Notes: generated by a model not told the origin, from the sequence alone. 64,000 bases of DNA from Adlercreutzia rubneri (GCF_009755265.1 NZ_WPOO01000006.1:94659-158658); one strand, 5' to 3'. Positions 17,368 through 26,716 are shown, counted from the first letter of the stretch. Numbers and translations: made by a program.

Positions 17368-17439
17368 ACGCCGGCGTTAAGGCGGTACGTAAGGCGGGTG
17401 TCGATGGGTGCGGTGCCCGCCTCTTTGCAAGGAGGCTTC

Positions 17440-18186
17440 GTGGGTGCGGGAAATATGAGAGAGACGATCGGTTTGGCCGATGGCTGCGAGCTGATGGGTG
17501 CCTTGACGCGTTTTCCCGATAGCGATTTGGCTTTGGCCGTGACAAGTGGGCTGGTACGTGACGATGCAATAGGCTGCGCGCGAGATATCGTCTCAGAGCA
17601 CGGCGACGGGCAAGGAGACGCTGTCGAGATACTCTGTGAAGGGTTCGGGTGCGTTGGGAACGAGGAGGTAGACGCCTTGTGCAGCGCCCTTCGACGAGCG
17701 TGGTCGCTCCTCTACGTTCGCCAGGGAAGCGGGGTGGCTGTCTTTCCCTACGAGAGCGCGTTTATCCATGTGCGTGCGGGCGTACCTGGGGAGCCGGCGC
17801 TGTTTCGCTCGGCGCTGACCCTGCGCGTCGAGCGGACTATGCGCGAGAGTGGCGTCCTCCCGAAGGATGCCGAGACTGAGCCTTGCGATAGCGTCTGGAA
17901 CGAATGGGCGTTTCTTTCGTTTCTGATCGGCAGCGAGGCGAAGGCGCTGCGTGAGGGCGACGAGGAAAGCGCGGCGTTCTGGCGGGATCGGTCTGCGGAT
18001 TTCGTTTGCGCGCACGTCTCCCAGTGGATGCCGGATTTCTTCAAGCGCACCGCCGAAGAGGTCGATCGTCTCGCTGAGGCAGGTAAGATCGATGTCGTAG
18101 CCAAGCGCTTCTATGACGCACTCGCTGCTTACGGGCATCTTCTGCTGGCCGCGCTCAATGAGCGCGAGGGCCTGCAACAAAGGTAA
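17440..18186 (+). CDS. TorD/DmsD-like molybdoenzyme chaperone
   Basis: A 248-residue mostly helical cytoplasmic protein of the TorD family, which bind the Tat signal and apo-form of molybdoenzymes until the cofactor is inserted. The segments RAWSLLYVRQGSGVAVFPYESAF and CDSVWNEWAFLSFLIGSEAKAL...RDRSADFVCAHVSQWMPDFFKRT match the family, including the P-Y-E-S signature and the Trp-rich helix. GTG 17440 is chosen, four bases after AAGGAGG; the frame is open back to 17398. Position between Fe-S and membrane subunits supports the role. Confidence 0.75.
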   Translation: MGAGNMRETIGLADGCELMGALTRFPDSDLALAVTSGLVRDDAIGCARDIVSEHGDGQGDAVEILCEGFGCVGNEEVDALCSALRRAWSLLYVRQGSGVAVFPYESAFIHVRAGVPGEPALFRSALTLRVERTMRESGVLPKDAETEPCDSVWNEWAFLSFLIGSEAKALREGDEESAAFWRDRSADFVCAHVSQWMPDFFKRTAEEVDRLAEAGKIDVVAKRFYDALAAYGHLLLAALNEREGLQQR

Positions 18187-18196
18187 GGGGTAGTCC

Positions 18197-18928
18197 GTGA
18201 CGTTTCTTGTGGTTCTCGTGGCGACTATTGTTGCTGTGCTCGCGCTGCGGCAGCCGTTGCATAAGTGGCCCGTGGCGTTCTACGCCCTGGCCGTGGTGGC
18301 GGATGTGGCGTATATCGCGGGTATTGAGGGGCTGCTGCCGCGCGCGGTGGCGAGTCCGCTCACGCTGCTTATGGGCAAGTGCATGCTGTCGCTGGCGCTG
18401 TTCGTGGTGGTTATGTACATCGGTGTGTTTGCGAAAGGCTCGCGGGTTCACCAGTGGCTGAAGCCGGTGCGTGCAGAGCTTTCCATTCTCGCGTGTATTT
18501 TGGCCTGCGGTCATATGGCGGTGTATCTGGCCTCCTATGCGCCGCGGCTTGGAGGCGCGCTGGGAGCGAACGTGCTGAGCGCTTTGGTGGTGGCGCTGGC
18601 GTTGCTCGTGCTCCTGCTGGTGCTCGGTGTGACGTCGTTCGGCTTCGTGAAGAAGCATATGCGCACGGATAGCTGGAAGCGCTTGCAGCGGTGGGCCTAC
18701 GTGTTCTTCGGTCTGGTGTACGTGCACCTGATGCTGATGCTTGCGCCGGCCGCGAGCCGCGGTGGCGAGGCGGCGGTGGCGAGCGTGGCGGTGTACACGG
18801 TGGTCTTCGGCGCCTACGCCGTGCTGCGGGTGCGCCGCGCCCTCGTTGACCGTCGCGCCGGCGCAGCGATAAGCGTCTCGGACACTGCGCCTGTTGACGA
18901 TTTCGAGACCGGAGATTGCGCCGCCTAG
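18197..18928 (+). CDS. Ferric-reductase-like membrane subunit
   Basis: The 243-residue protein has about six hydrophobic segments and histidines placed as in the ferric reductase-like/YedZ (MsrQ) group: KCMLSLALFVVVMYIG, ACGHMAVYLASY and WKRLQRWAYVFFGLVYVHLMLML, which could ligate heme. It follows the chaperone by 10 bases. It replaces the DmsC-type anchor and probably draws electrons from the quinone pool or another membrane donor for the Fe-S subunit. The C-terminal 30 residues are polar and likely cytoplasmic. A GTG start is used. Confidence 0.7.
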   Translation: MTFLVVLVATIVAVLALRQPLHKWPVAFYALAVVADVAYIAGIEGLLPRAVASPLTLLMGKCMLSLALFVVVMYIGVFAKGSRVHQWLKPVRAELSILACILACGHMAVYLASYAPRLGGALGANVLSALVVALALLVLLLVLGVTSFGFVKKHMRTDSWKRLQRWAYVFFGLVYVHLMLMLAPAASRGGEAAVASVAVYTVVFGAYAVLRVRRALVDRRAGAAISVSDTAPVDDFETGDCAA

Positions 18929-19228
18929 CTGCTGCGAACCGAATAGTCTCCCAAGAACGGGCCCTGGCGTTTTCAGCCGGGGCTCGTGTGGTTCATGATT
19001 GCGACGCGACTGCGGTCGGCGCGGGGAGCGAAACGGGACTTTCCCGCGTCATTTCTGCGGTTCGGCTCTGTTAGGCTCCTTTATTGAAAGAGCCAGCAAA
19101 GCGATTCCGAAGAAAGTTGGTGGGCAATGGGATATGGTGAGAGTGGTCTGGCAACGGGGGCGATGACGGGCGCCATGAAGCCTTTCGTGGATGTGGTATA
19201 ATTAGGCCACGCTATGAAGGGAGTCTTT
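18929..19228. other. Intergenic region before toxin-antitoxin pair
   Basis: About 300 bases. A GC-rich imperfect hairpin (GGCCCTGGC / GCCGGGGC near 18960-18980) may end the molybdoenzyme operon. A -10 like TATAAT at 19197-19202 precedes the antitoxin gene, flanked by GTGG and CCAC. I see no gene. Confidence 0.4.
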
Positions 19229-19495
19229 ATGTCAGTGTGCGTTCCCGTAAGAAGCATGAAGAACACGGCCGAGTTCGCCGAACTCGTCGAGCGCGAGCGC
19301 GATGTGACCGTGACGAAGAACGGCTGCGAGGTATTCCACTGTCTCAGCGAAGAGCAGTATCGCGCTATGCAAGACGAGGTGGTGCGGGCACGCCTGCTGT
19401 CTCATGTCATGAGGGCCGAGCGCGAGTTGGCGGCGGGGAGTTATGACGACTACGATGACTTTGCTGCTGCGGTGAGGGAAGAATATGGCCTATAG
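19229..19495 (+). CDS. Phd/YefM-type antitoxin
   Basis: The 88-residue protein begins MSVCVPVRSMKNTAEFAELVERERDVTVTKNGCEVFHCLSEEQYRAM, the beta-alpha-beta opening of Phd/YefM antitoxins, followed by an acidic C-terminal helix (SYDDYDDFAAAVREEYGL) expected to wrap the toxin. ATG 19229 is preferred over 19214 because AAGGGAG lies 5 bases before it. It overlaps the toxin gene by 11 bases. The antitoxin probably represses its own promoter (-10 at 19197). Confidence 0.8.
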   Translation: MSVCVPVRSMKNTAEFAELVERERDVTVTKNGCEVFHCLSEEQYRAMQDEVVRARLLSHVMRAERELAAGSYDDYDDFAAAVREEYGL

Positions 19496-19790
19496 GAAGG
19501 CCATATTGGCCGAGGCTCAGCAGGAGTACCGCGATATCGTCGGATATCTCGTCGGCGTGTTGCAGAGCAAGCAGGCCGCGCGGAATTTCATGGAGGAATT
19601 CGACAAGCAGGTGAGCCTCGTGGCGGAGAATCCCGAGTTGTATGGCCTTTCTCGCGTTCCTGAGCTAGCGGAGCTTGGTTACCGGCGCGCTCCTGTGAAG
19701 AACTATCTTGTGCTGTACAAGGTGGCGGATGGGCAGATAGTCGTCTGTCGCATTATCCATCGCTCGCGGGATTACACCCGTCTTTTGTAG
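19485..19790 (+). CDS. RelE/ParE-family toxin
   Basis: The 101-residue protein MAYRKAILAEAQQEYRDIVGYLVGVLQSKQAARNFMEEFDKQVSLVAENPELYGLSRVPELAELGYRRAPVKNYLVLYKV...VCRIIHRSRDYTRLL matches the ParE/RelE fold: two N-terminal helices, then strands with YRRAPVKNYLVLYKV and the C-terminal IIHRSRDY. Family members cleave mRNA on the ribosome or poison gyrase; which applies here cannot be decided. It is translationally coupled to the antitoxin. Confidence 0.85.
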   Translation: MAYRKAILAEAQQEYRDIVGYLVGVLQSKQAARNFMEEFDKQVSLVAENPELYGLSRVPELAELGYRRAPVKNYLVLYKVADGQIVVCRIIHRSRDYTRLL

Positions 19791-19960
19791 GAAGTGCTGC
19801 TCGAATGCCCCTGCGGGAAGAAGTTGATTGGCGGCCGGCTGTTTGCCCTCGCCGTCAAATCTTACATTCTTGTCGGTGGGCTGATCGCGCGGTGCGGGGC
19901 CGTGAGCCCGTGGTATTATGGTTCGATGCTGAAACGACCGCCCTCTGGCAAGAAAGCGCT

Positions 19961-21016
19961 ATGAAGAACATCTCAGAAATCCTCGCCAGCGTCGAAGAGA
20001 CGCCCGTCACGTTCGAAGACTATTTGAAAGCTTATGCCGATCCGGTCGGGGAGCTGATCAACAGTTACATTCCCCATGGGACTCATGGGGATATGGATCG
20101 CTACCTGTACGATCCGCTCTACCATTACAGTGAGAACGCGGGCAAGCGCCACCGCCCGCTCATCTGCTTCGCGGCCTGCCTGGCCGTGGGCGGCGATCCC
20201 GATCGCGCTGCCACCGCCGCCGCGGCTATCGAGCATTTCCATTCCGCGGCTCTCATTCACGACGACATCGCCGACGAGGCCGAGCTGCGCCGCGGCGAGC
20301 CCTGCCTGCACCTCACCGAGGGGCTGGGGCTGGCCATCAACATGGGGGACTTGGCCCTTTCCATGGTGAACGGTCCGGTGGTGAACGATCCGCTTCTGGA
20401 GGACGCCGTGAAGGTGCGCGTCATCAAGGAGCTCATCGCCATGACCTGTCGCACGGTGGAGGGCCAGGCGCTCGATCTGGGTTGGGCCCGCGACGGCCGC
20501 TACGACATCACGCCCGAGGACTACCTCACCATGGCTATCCACAAGACGGCCCACTACTCGGGTGCTGTGCCCCTGGCCGTGGGCGCCATTGTGGGCGGCG
20601 CCGACGACGAGATCGTGGAAGCCCTGCGCAGCTACGGTCTGGACACGGGCCTCGCCTTCCAAATTCAGGACGATCTGCTGAACCTTGTGGGCACCGACGA
20701 GGCCAAGAAGAAGGACTTCCGCAGCGACATCACCGAGGGCAAGCGCACGCTGGTTGTGGTGCACGCCCTGCAGAACGCGGCGCCCGAGGCGCGCGAGCGT
20801 CTCGTCGAGATCCTGTCGTCGAAGGAGCGCGACCCGGAGGTGCTCGCCGAGGCCGTGGCCATCATGGAGGAGACGGGGTCCATCGATTACGCCCGCACCT
20901 TCGCCGAGGATCTGACGCTGAATGCCAAGGCGCGGTTGGCCGGGGCGTTGCCCCCTTCGCAGTACCGCGACTTGCTCGTATCCATGGCCGACTGGTTCGT
21001 GAACAGGTTGAAGTAA
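19961..21016 (+). CDS. Polyprenyl (geranylgeranyl-type) diphosphate synthase
   Basis: The 351-residue protein belongs to the trans-prenyltransferase family that elongates allylic diphosphates with isopentenyl diphosphate. The first Asp-rich motif is HDDIADEAELRRG (residues about 101-113), the second FQIQDDLLNLVG (about 233-244), with AGKRHRPLICF upstream. The DDxxD first motif without the two-residue insertion fits long-chain or GGPP-type enzymes. ATG 19961 (MKNISEIL) is chosen; the frame is open further upstream without a good ribosome site. It is followed after one base by the peptidoglycan-binding gene. The product may feed menaquinone or cell-wall carrier synthesis. Confidence 0.85.
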   Translation: MKNISEILASVEETPVTFEDYLKAYADPVGELINSYIPHGTHGDMDRYLYDPLYHYSENAGKRHRPLICFAACLAVGGDPDRAATAAAAIEHFHSAALIHDDIADEAELRRGEPCLHLTEGLGLAINMGDLALSMVNGPVVNDPLLEDAVKVRVIKELIAMTCRTVEGQALDLGWARDGRYDITPEDYLTMAIHKTAHYSGAVPLAVGAIVGGADDEIVEALRSYGLDTGLAFQIQDDLLNLVGTDEAKKKDFRSDITEGKRTLVVVHALQNAAPEARERLVEILSSKERDPEVLAEAVAIMEETGSIDYARTFAEDLTLNAKARLAGALPPSQYRDLLVSMADWFVNRLK

Positions 21017-21017
21017 C

Positions 21018-21920
21018 ATGGAACCTATCAAGAGAAACGACACCGGCGCCGCCGTCGAGGACGTGCAGACGCGCCTGGCCCGCATCGGGCATCTTCCCGA
21101 GGACGCCATCACCGGCATTTTCGATGACGCTACCGCCGCCGCTTTGGCCGAGTTCCTCGCTGCCTCGGCGCTCCCGCCGAGCGAAGAGGTGACCGAGAAG
21201 GTGTGGGCGGCGCTGGTAGACGCCACCTACAATCTGGGCGACCGCACGCTGTATCTGCGCATGCCCTACTTCCATGGGCACGACGTGCTTGAGCTGCAAC
21301 AGGCGCTGGGCGCGCTCGGGTTCTTCTACGGCACCCGCGATGCCATCTTCGGTGCTCACACCGAAGAGGCGCTCCGTCGCTTCCAGCTGAACTTGGGTTT
21401 GCCCTCCGATGGCATCGCAGGCGCCTACACCTATGCGGCGCTGCGCAACCTGGCCCACTCCTGGGTCGGCAAGGAGGCCACCCACAGTCCGGTGCGCCAT
21501 TTGGGCTTCGCCCGTGCGGCCGATGTGCTCGAGCGCAACGCCGTGTGCCTGTTCGGCACCGATGAGTTCTCTCGGGCCGTGGCCTCGCGCATGTCGAACG
21601 TGGCTCAGGCCACCAATCCCGCCTCCAAGATCATCAGCGCCGACGCGCTCTCGGTACCGCCGGACGCGTCTATGATGCTCGTGCACGTGCTGCTGAGCGC
21701 GACGGACGCCGAGGCCGGGGTGCCGCTGGTGTCCTATGCGGAAGAGGATACGCTAGGGCTGCGTTTGGCCTCGGCCGTCGATGTGGCCCGCGACGCGAGC
21801 TGGCCCCGCGTGTCGGTGCTGCTCCCCGGCACCATGTGGCTAGAGGCCGGCCCGGAGCGCTCCGCCCAGCACTACGCCATCACGCTGCTCGACGCCCTCT
21901 GCTCCGCCTTGCAGGAGTAG
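21018..21920 (+). CDS. Peptidoglycan-binding (PG_binding_1) domain protein
   Basis: The 300-residue protein has two peptidoglycan-binding type 1 repeats: RNDTGAAVEDVQTRLARIGHLPEDAITGIFDDATAAALAEF (residues about 5-47) and FHGHDVLELQQALGALGFFYGTRDAIFGAHTEEALRRFQLNLGLPSDGIAGAYTYAALRNL (about 89-150). The C-terminal 140 residues (LERNAVCLFGTDEFSRAVASRMSN...) could be a degenerate amidase or a separate binding domain; I see no Zn ligands. There is no signal peptide, which is odd for a wall-binding protein. It is coupled to the prenyl synthase gene. Confidence 0.7.
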   Translation: MEPIKRNDTGAAVEDVQTRLARIGHLPEDAITGIFDDATAAALAEFLAASALPPSEEVTEKVWAALVDATYNLGDRTLYLRMPYFHGHDVLELQQALGALGFFYGTRDAIFGAHTEEALRRFQLNLGLPSDGIAGAYTYAALRNLAHSWVGKEATHSPVRHLGFARAADVLERNAVCLFGTDEFSRAVASRMSNVAQATNPASKIISADALSVPPDASMMLVHVLLSATDAEAGVPLVSYAEEDTLGLRLASAVDVARDASWPRVSVLLPGTMWLEAGPERSAQHYAITLLDALCSALQE

Positions 21921-22009
21921 ACGACAGGTGACTTCCTGCGGGAGCCTATCGATTGCGCTTGTCGGAACTATCGCTATTGGAGATGCGGCATTTTCGGATT
22001 ATCCGGACT

Positions 22010-22154
22010 AAATGCCAGTTCGACCCCGAAATGGTCGACCTGCGGGATGGAGGTGCGCCATTCCGGGCCTCAAGTGGCAGAAAAATGCCAGTTGAGGGCA
22101 GAAATGGCAGAAGGGGGGGATCGGGATCGGCCATTTCGGGGTCGAAGTGGCATT
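22010..22154. repeat. Cluster of four 22-25 base repeats in alternating orientation
   Basis: AATGCCAGTTCGACCCCGAA with ATGG (22011-22034) is the reverse complement of 22131-22154 with one mismatch. Two related, more diverged units lie between: one reverse near 22061-22082 (CCATTCCGGGCCTCAAGTGG) and one forward near 22083-22107. The four could fold into a large cruciform or nested hairpins. It fills the roughly 400-base gap before leuC. It resembles REP/BIME-type elements; whether this family is spread through the genome cannot be seen here. Confidence 0.7.
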
Positions 22155-22321
22155 CGCGGGCGAAATCCCGAAAAGAGGGGTTTGAAAGACCCGGAAAAGG
22201 CGACGAGCGCTTTTGTGTGGAAATTACCGTGTTCGCGTGCGAGGAAACAAAGCGGAAAAGCGCGCGGTGCTACAATAGCCGAGTTTGAGAGTAATGTTTA
22301 CCGCGCGCAAAGGAGCATCCC

Positions 22322-23608
22322 TTGACTCGTCCTATGACCATGGCGGAGAAGATTCTCGCCGCCCATGCGGGGCTGGATGAGGTGGAACCGGGCCAGTTGA
22401 TCGAATGCGATCTGGATCTGGTGCTCGCCAACGACATCACGGCCCCCATCGCCATCAAGACCGTTCGCGAGATCACCGACAAGGTGTTCGATCCGACTAA
22501 GATCGCCCTCGTGCCCGACCACTACACCCCCAACAAGGACATCAAGTCCGCCGAGCAGGCCAAGATCGTGCGCGATTTCGTGCGCGAGCAGGGCATCACC
22601 CACTACTACGAGGTGGGCTGCATGGGCGTGGAGCACGCGCTTCTGCCGGAGCAGGGCGTCGTGGGCGCGGGCGACCTCATCATCGGCGCCGACAGCCACA
22701 CCTGCACCTACGGCGCGCTGGGCGCGTTCTCCACGGGGGTGGGTTCCACCGATGCCGGCGTGGGCATGGCCACGGGCAAGGCCTGGTTCAAGGTGCCCGA
22801 GACCATCAAGTTCGTCATCAACGGCGAGCTGGCCCCCGGCGTCACTGGCAAGGACGTCATCCTGCACATCATCGGCATGATCGGCGTGGACGGCGCCCTG
22901 TACAAGGCCATGGAGTTCACGGGCAGTGCCATCGAGGCTATGCCGATGGACGAGCGCCTCTCCATTTCGAACATGGCCATCGAGGCCGGCGGCAAGGCGG
23001 GTCTCATCCCCGTGGACGACATCACCCGCGCCTACCTGGACGAGCGCGCCGAGCGGCCCTATACCGCCTACTATTCCGACGACGACGCGCAGTTCGCGCA
23101 GGTCGTCGAAATCGACGCCGCCGACATCGTGCCGACGGTGGCCTTCCCGCACCTGCCGAGCAACACGCGCCCGGTGGCCGAGGCTCGCGACGTGAAGATC
23201 GACCAGGCCGTCATCGGCAGCTGCACCAACGGGCGTCTCGCCGACATGCGCCAGGCCGCCGCCGTTCTCGCGGGCCGCACGGTGCATCCGGACGTGCGCT
23301 GCATCGTCATCCCCGCCACCCAGAAGGTGTACCAGCAGTGCATCGCCGAGGGGCTCATGGACATCTTCATCGACGCCCACTGCGCCGTGTCCACCCCCAC
23401 CTGCGGGCCGTGCCTGGGCGGCTACATGGGCATCCTCGCTGCCGGAGAGCGCGCCATCGCCACCACCAACCGCAACTTCGTCGGCCGTATGGGCGACCCC
23501 ACCAGCGAGGTGTACCTCTCCTCGCCGGCCGTGGCCGCCGCTTCGGCCGTGCTCGGCCACATCGGCCTTCCGGAAGATTTGGAAGCCGTCGCGGACGCGG
23601 CGGAGTAG
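22322..23608 (+). CDS. leuC: 3-isopropylmalate dehydratase large subunit
   Basis: LeuC, with LeuD, isomerises 2- to 3-isopropylmalate in leucine synthesis. The 428-residue protein has aconitase-family Fe-S ligands: the Cys in IGSCTNGRLADM and the CxxC in TPTCGPCLGGYMG, plus the GADSHTCTYGALGAF motif. It is the shorter homoaconitase-like class rather than the about 465-residue E. coli type. The TTG start at 22322 is chosen as AAAGGAG lies six bases before it; ATG 22334 is possible. First gene of a leuCDB operon; leuA is not in the window. Confidence 0.92.
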   Translation: MTRPMTMAEKILAAHAGLDEVEPGQLIECDLDLVLANDITAPIAIKTVREITDKVFDPTKIALVPDHYTPNKDIKSAEQAKIVRDFVREQGITHYYEVGCMGVEHALLPEQGVVGAGDLIIGADSHTCTYGALGAFSTGVGSTDAGVGMATGKAWFKVPETIKFVINGELAPGVTGKDVILHIIGMIGVDGALYKAMEFTGSAIEAMPMDERLSISNMAIEAGGKAGLIPVDDITRAYLDERAERPYTAYYSDDDAQFAQVVEIDAADIVPTVAFPHLPSNTRPVAEARDVKIDQAVIGSCTNGRLADMRQAAAVLAGRTVHPDVRCIVIPATQKVYQQCIAEGLMDIFIDAHCAVSTPTCGPCLGGYMGILAAGERAIATTNRNFVGRMGDPTSEVYLSSPAVAAASAVLGHIGLPEDLEAVADAAE

Positions 23609-23619
23609 GAGGAAGCCCC

Positions 23620-24120
23620 ATGAAATTCAAGGGAACCGTGCACCGGTACGGGCGCGACATCGACACTGACGTCATCATTCCCGCCCGCTATTTGAACACT
23701 TCCGATCCGGCGGAGCTGGCGAAGCATTGCCTGGAGGATCTGGACACGGAATTCGTGAACAACGTGCAGCCCGGCGACATCATCGTGGCCGATGAGAACT
23801 TCGGTTGCGGCTCATCGCGCGAGCACGCCCCCATCGCCATCAAGGCGGCCGGGGTGGACGTGGTCATCGCCAAGAGCTTTGCGCGCATCTTCTACCGCAA
23901 CGCCATCAACACGGGGCTGGCCATTATGGAATGCCCCGAGGCCGTGGACGCCATCAGCAACGGCGACATCGTGTCCGTGGATGCCGATGCGGGCACCATC
24001 ACCGACGAGACCACGGGCGAGACCTTCACGGCCCAGCCCTTCCCGCCGTTCCTCATGGAGATCATCAACGCGGGAGGCCTCGTGCCCCGCTGGCAGAAGA
24101 AGCTCGGAAAGGACGCGTAG
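23620..24120 (+). CDS. leuD: 3-isopropylmalate dehydratase small subunit
   Basis: The 166-residue swivel-domain protein reads MKFKGTVHRYGRDIDTDVIIPARYLN and VADENFGCGSSREHAPIAIKAAGVDVVIAKSFARIFYRNAINTGL, the defining LeuD motif. Its length fits the short LeuD class that pairs with the LeuC type present here. ATG 23620 follows AGGAGGAAGCCCC, 11 bases after leuC. Confidence 0.95.
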   Translation: MKFKGTVHRYGRDIDTDVIIPARYLNTSDPAELAKHCLEDLDTEFVNNVQPGDIIVADENFGCGSSREHAPIAIKAAGVDVVIAKSFARIFYRNAINTGLAIMECPEAVDAISNGDIVSVDADAGTITDETTGETFTAQPFPPFLMEIINAGGLVPRWQKKLGKDA

Positions 24121-24121
24121 C

Positions 24122-25231
24122 ATGACGACTACCTACAAGATCTGTTTATTGGCCGGCGACGGCATCGGGCCGGAGATCATTGCCGAGGGCGTGAAGGTGC
24201 TGAACGCCGTGGGTGCGAAGTACGACACCGCCTTCGAGTACACCGACGCGCTCATCGGCGGCGCGGCCATCGATGCGACGGACAATCCGCTGCCCGAGGC
24301 GACGCTGGATGCGGCCCGTGCTTCCGACGCGGTGCTGCTGGCTGCCGTGGGCGGCCCTAAGTGGGACACCACCGATCCTGCCGCCCCGCGTCCGGAGCAG
24401 GGGCTCTTGGGCATCCGTAAGGAGCTGGGCCTGTACACCAACCTGCGTCCCGTGCAGATCTTCAACGCTCTGGCCGACGCCTCCACGCTGCGTCCGGAGA
24501 TCGTCGACGGCGTGGACATGATGATCGTCCGCGAGCTTACCGGCGGTTTGTACTTCGGTCGCCGCGAGCGCTTCTACGACGAGCCGGCCGCCGGCGTGAA
24601 CGGAGCGCCGGGCCAGCGCGCCTACGACACGCTGGAGTACTCCGAGTACGAGATCGAGCGCATCGCCCGCCAGGCCTTCGAAATCGCCCGCAAGCGTCGC
24701 GGGAAGGTGACGAGCGTGGACAAGGCCAACGTATTGGAGACGAGCCGCCTGTGGCGCGAGATCGTGCACCGCGTGCACGACGCCGACTACGCCGATGTGG
24801 AGTTGGAAGATTTGCTGGTGGACAATACGGCCATGCAGCTCATCAACCGCCCCGCCGATTTCGACGTGGTGGTGACCGAGAACATGTTCGGTGACATTCT
24901 CTCTGACGAGGCCGCCCAGATCACGGGCTCGCTGGGCATGCTCGCCAGCGCTTCTTTGGGCGACGGCGCGGCCCTGTACGAGCCGAGCCACGGCAGCGCG
25001 CCGGACATCGCCGGGCGCGGTATCGCCAACCCGCTGGCACAGATCCTTTCCGTGGAGATGATGCTGCGCTACAGCTTCGGCATGGGCGAGGCCGCCGACG
25101 ACATCCGCCGTGCCGTCACCGAGGTGCTGGATGCCGGCTGGCGCACCGGCGACATCAAGGACGCCGAGACCCCGGCCGACAAGGTTGTGGGCACCGCGAA
25201 GATGGGCGACTTGGTGGTCGAGCACCTGTAG
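24122..25231 (+). CDS. leuB: 3-isopropylmalate dehydrogenase
   Basis: LeuB oxidatively decarboxylates 3-isopropylmalate with NAD+. The 369-residue protein has YKICLLAGDGIGPEII at the start, the substrate-binding IVRELTGGLYFGRRE, the catalytic KVTSVDKANVL and NMFGDILSDEAAQITGSLGMLASASLGDGAALYEPSHGSAPDIAGRGIANPLAQIL, the family signature. It starts one base after leuD stops, so the operon is tightly coupled. Confidence 0.95.
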   Translation: MTTTYKICLLAGDGIGPEIIAEGVKVLNAVGAKYDTAFEYTDALIGGAAIDATDNPLPEATLDAARASDAVLLAAVGGPKWDTTDPAAPRPEQGLLGIRKELGLYTNLRPVQIFNALADASTLRPEIVDGVDMMIVRELTGGLYFGRRERFYDEPAAGVNGAPGQRAYDTLEYSEYEIERIARQAFEIARKRRGKVTSVDKANVLETSRLWREIVHRVHDADYADVELEDLLVDNTAMQLINRPADFDVVVTENMFGDILSDEAAQITGSLGMLASASLGDGAALYEPSHGSAPDIAGRGIANPLAQILSVEMMLRYSFGMGEAADDIRRAVTEVLDAGWRTGDIKDAETPADKVVGTAKMGDLVVEHL

Positions 25232-25399
25232 CGCCTCGCCCGTTTCGTCGGCCTGTCGGCTCGCCGCCATCGCCGCTGGGATTAAACTTGCAAAACCATT
25301 GGGAAAGGGCGGCCTGCGGGGTCGTCCTTTCTGCGTTACAATACCCGAAGTTTCACTTACCAGGGCCGCAAAGCCCCGTCGACGAAAAAGGATATCACC

Positions 25400-26716
25400 A
25401 TGGCCATTAACGCTCCCGAGGGGACTCGCGATCTTCTGCCCGACGAGGCGCTGTTCTGGAATCAGTTCAAGCAGACGGCGGCCGAGGTGTTCGGCACCTA
25501 CGGGTATCTGCCCATCGAAACGCCCATCATGGAGCAGACCGAGCTCTTCGTCCGCGGCATCGGCGAGGCCACCGATGTGGTGTCCAAGGAGATGTTCACG
25601 GCCATTTCCGGTGAGAATCTGCGTCGCTGGGTGGAAGAGGGGAAGGCCCCGAAGGCGAAGAGCCGCCTGTCCTTGCGCCCCGAGGGCACGGCCGGTGTGG
25701 TGCGCGCCGTAGTGCAGCACGATTTGGTGCCGCAGGGCGCGGCCCCGGCGAAGCTCATGTACGCAGGCCCGATGTTCCGCGCCGAGCGCCCGCAGAAGGG
25801 GCGTCAGCGCCAGTTCAATCAGGTGGGTGTGGAGTGCCTGGGCGCCGAGGAGCCTACGATCGATGCCGAAGCCATCATCATGCTCATGTGCTTTTACGAG
25901 AAGGTGGGCATCCCGCGCGATTCCATGCGCCTTCTGTTGAACTCCATGGGCTGCGAGCAGTGCCGTCCGGCCTACCGCGAGCTCGTGCGCGCCTACATGG
26001 ACGAGCACGCCGACGAGCTGTGCGACACCTGCATGACGCGCGCCGAGGTGAATCCGCTGAGGGCGTTCGACTGCAAGAATCCCCAGTGCGCGGCCATTAT
26101 GGCTGACGCGCCGAAGATCACCGACCACTTGTGCGACGAGTGCCGCGAGCACTACGATGCAGTGAAGGCTCTGCTCGATGGCGCCGGGGTTGTTTACGAG
26201 GAGGACTACAAGCTCGTGCGCGGGCTGGACTACTACACCCGCACGGTGTTCGAGGTGCAGGTGGACAACGGCATGGGAGCCCAGAACGCCATCGGCGGCG
26301 GCGGGCGCTACGACAAGCTGGCCGAGGAGGTGGGGGGCCGTCCCACACCGGGCCTCGGCTTCGCGCTCGGTTTCGAGCGCTGCGTGCTGGCCCTGGAAGC
26401 GGCCGGCGTGGAATTCCCGCGGGCCCAGAAGTGCGACCTGTTCGTGGCCTGCGTCGACGATTCCGTGCGCGCCCGGGCCTTCGCGCTCGTACAGGAATGT
26501 CGCGACGCCGGCTTCACGACCGAGATGGATCACCAGAAGCGCTCGCTGAAGAGCCAGTTCAAGCTGGCCGACAAGCTGGGTGCGGCCCGCGTGGCCGTCC
26601 TCGGCCCCGACGAGTTGGATGCGGGCGAGGTGACCCTGCGCGACATGGCCACCCACACCGAGGCCAAGGTGCGCCTGGAAGAAGTCGTCGGCGAGCTAGG
26701 TCGCGCGATTTTGTAG
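25400..26716 (+). CDS. hisS: Histidine--tRNA ligase
   Basis: The 438-residue class II synthetase has APEGTRDLLPDEALFWN (motif 1 region), LSLRPEGTAGVVRAV, MYAGPMFRAERPQKGRQRQFNQVGVE (motif 2), LVRGLDYYTRTVFEV (the histidine A motif) and GGGRYDKLAEEVGG...GLGFALGFER (motif 3). An insertion with CEQC, CDTC, CKNPQC and CDEC is a zinc-ribbon-like segment seen in many bacterial HisRS. The C-terminal anticodon domain ends at residue 438. Start ATG 25400 follows AAAAAGGATATCACC. Confidence 0.95.
   Translation: MAINAPEGTRDLLPDEALFWNQFKQTAAEVFGTYGYLPIETPIMEQTELFVRGIGEATDVVSKEMFTAISGENLRRWVEEGKAPKAKSRLSLRPEGTAGVVRAVVQHDLVPQGAAPAKLMYAGPMFRAERPQKGRQRQFNQVGVECLGAEEPTIDAEAIIMLMCFYEKVGIPRDSMRLLLNSMGCEQCRPAYRELVRAYMDEHADELCDTCMTRAEVNPLRAFDCKNPQCAAIMADAPKITDHLCDECREHYDAVKALLDGAGVVYEEDYKLVRGLDYYTRTVFEVQVDNGMGAQNAIGGGGRYDKLAEEVGGRPTPGLGFALGFERCVLALEAAGVEFPRAQKCDLFVACVDDSVRARAFALVQECRDAGFTTEMDHQKRSLKSQFKLADKLGAARVAVLGPDELDAGEVTLRDMATHTEAKVRLEEVVGELGRAIL

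Noticed and set aside
25232..25399. Possible T-box or attenuator before hisS
   Set aside because: No specifier loop or T-box consensus is visible; only a weak G-U rich hairpin near 25301-25328.
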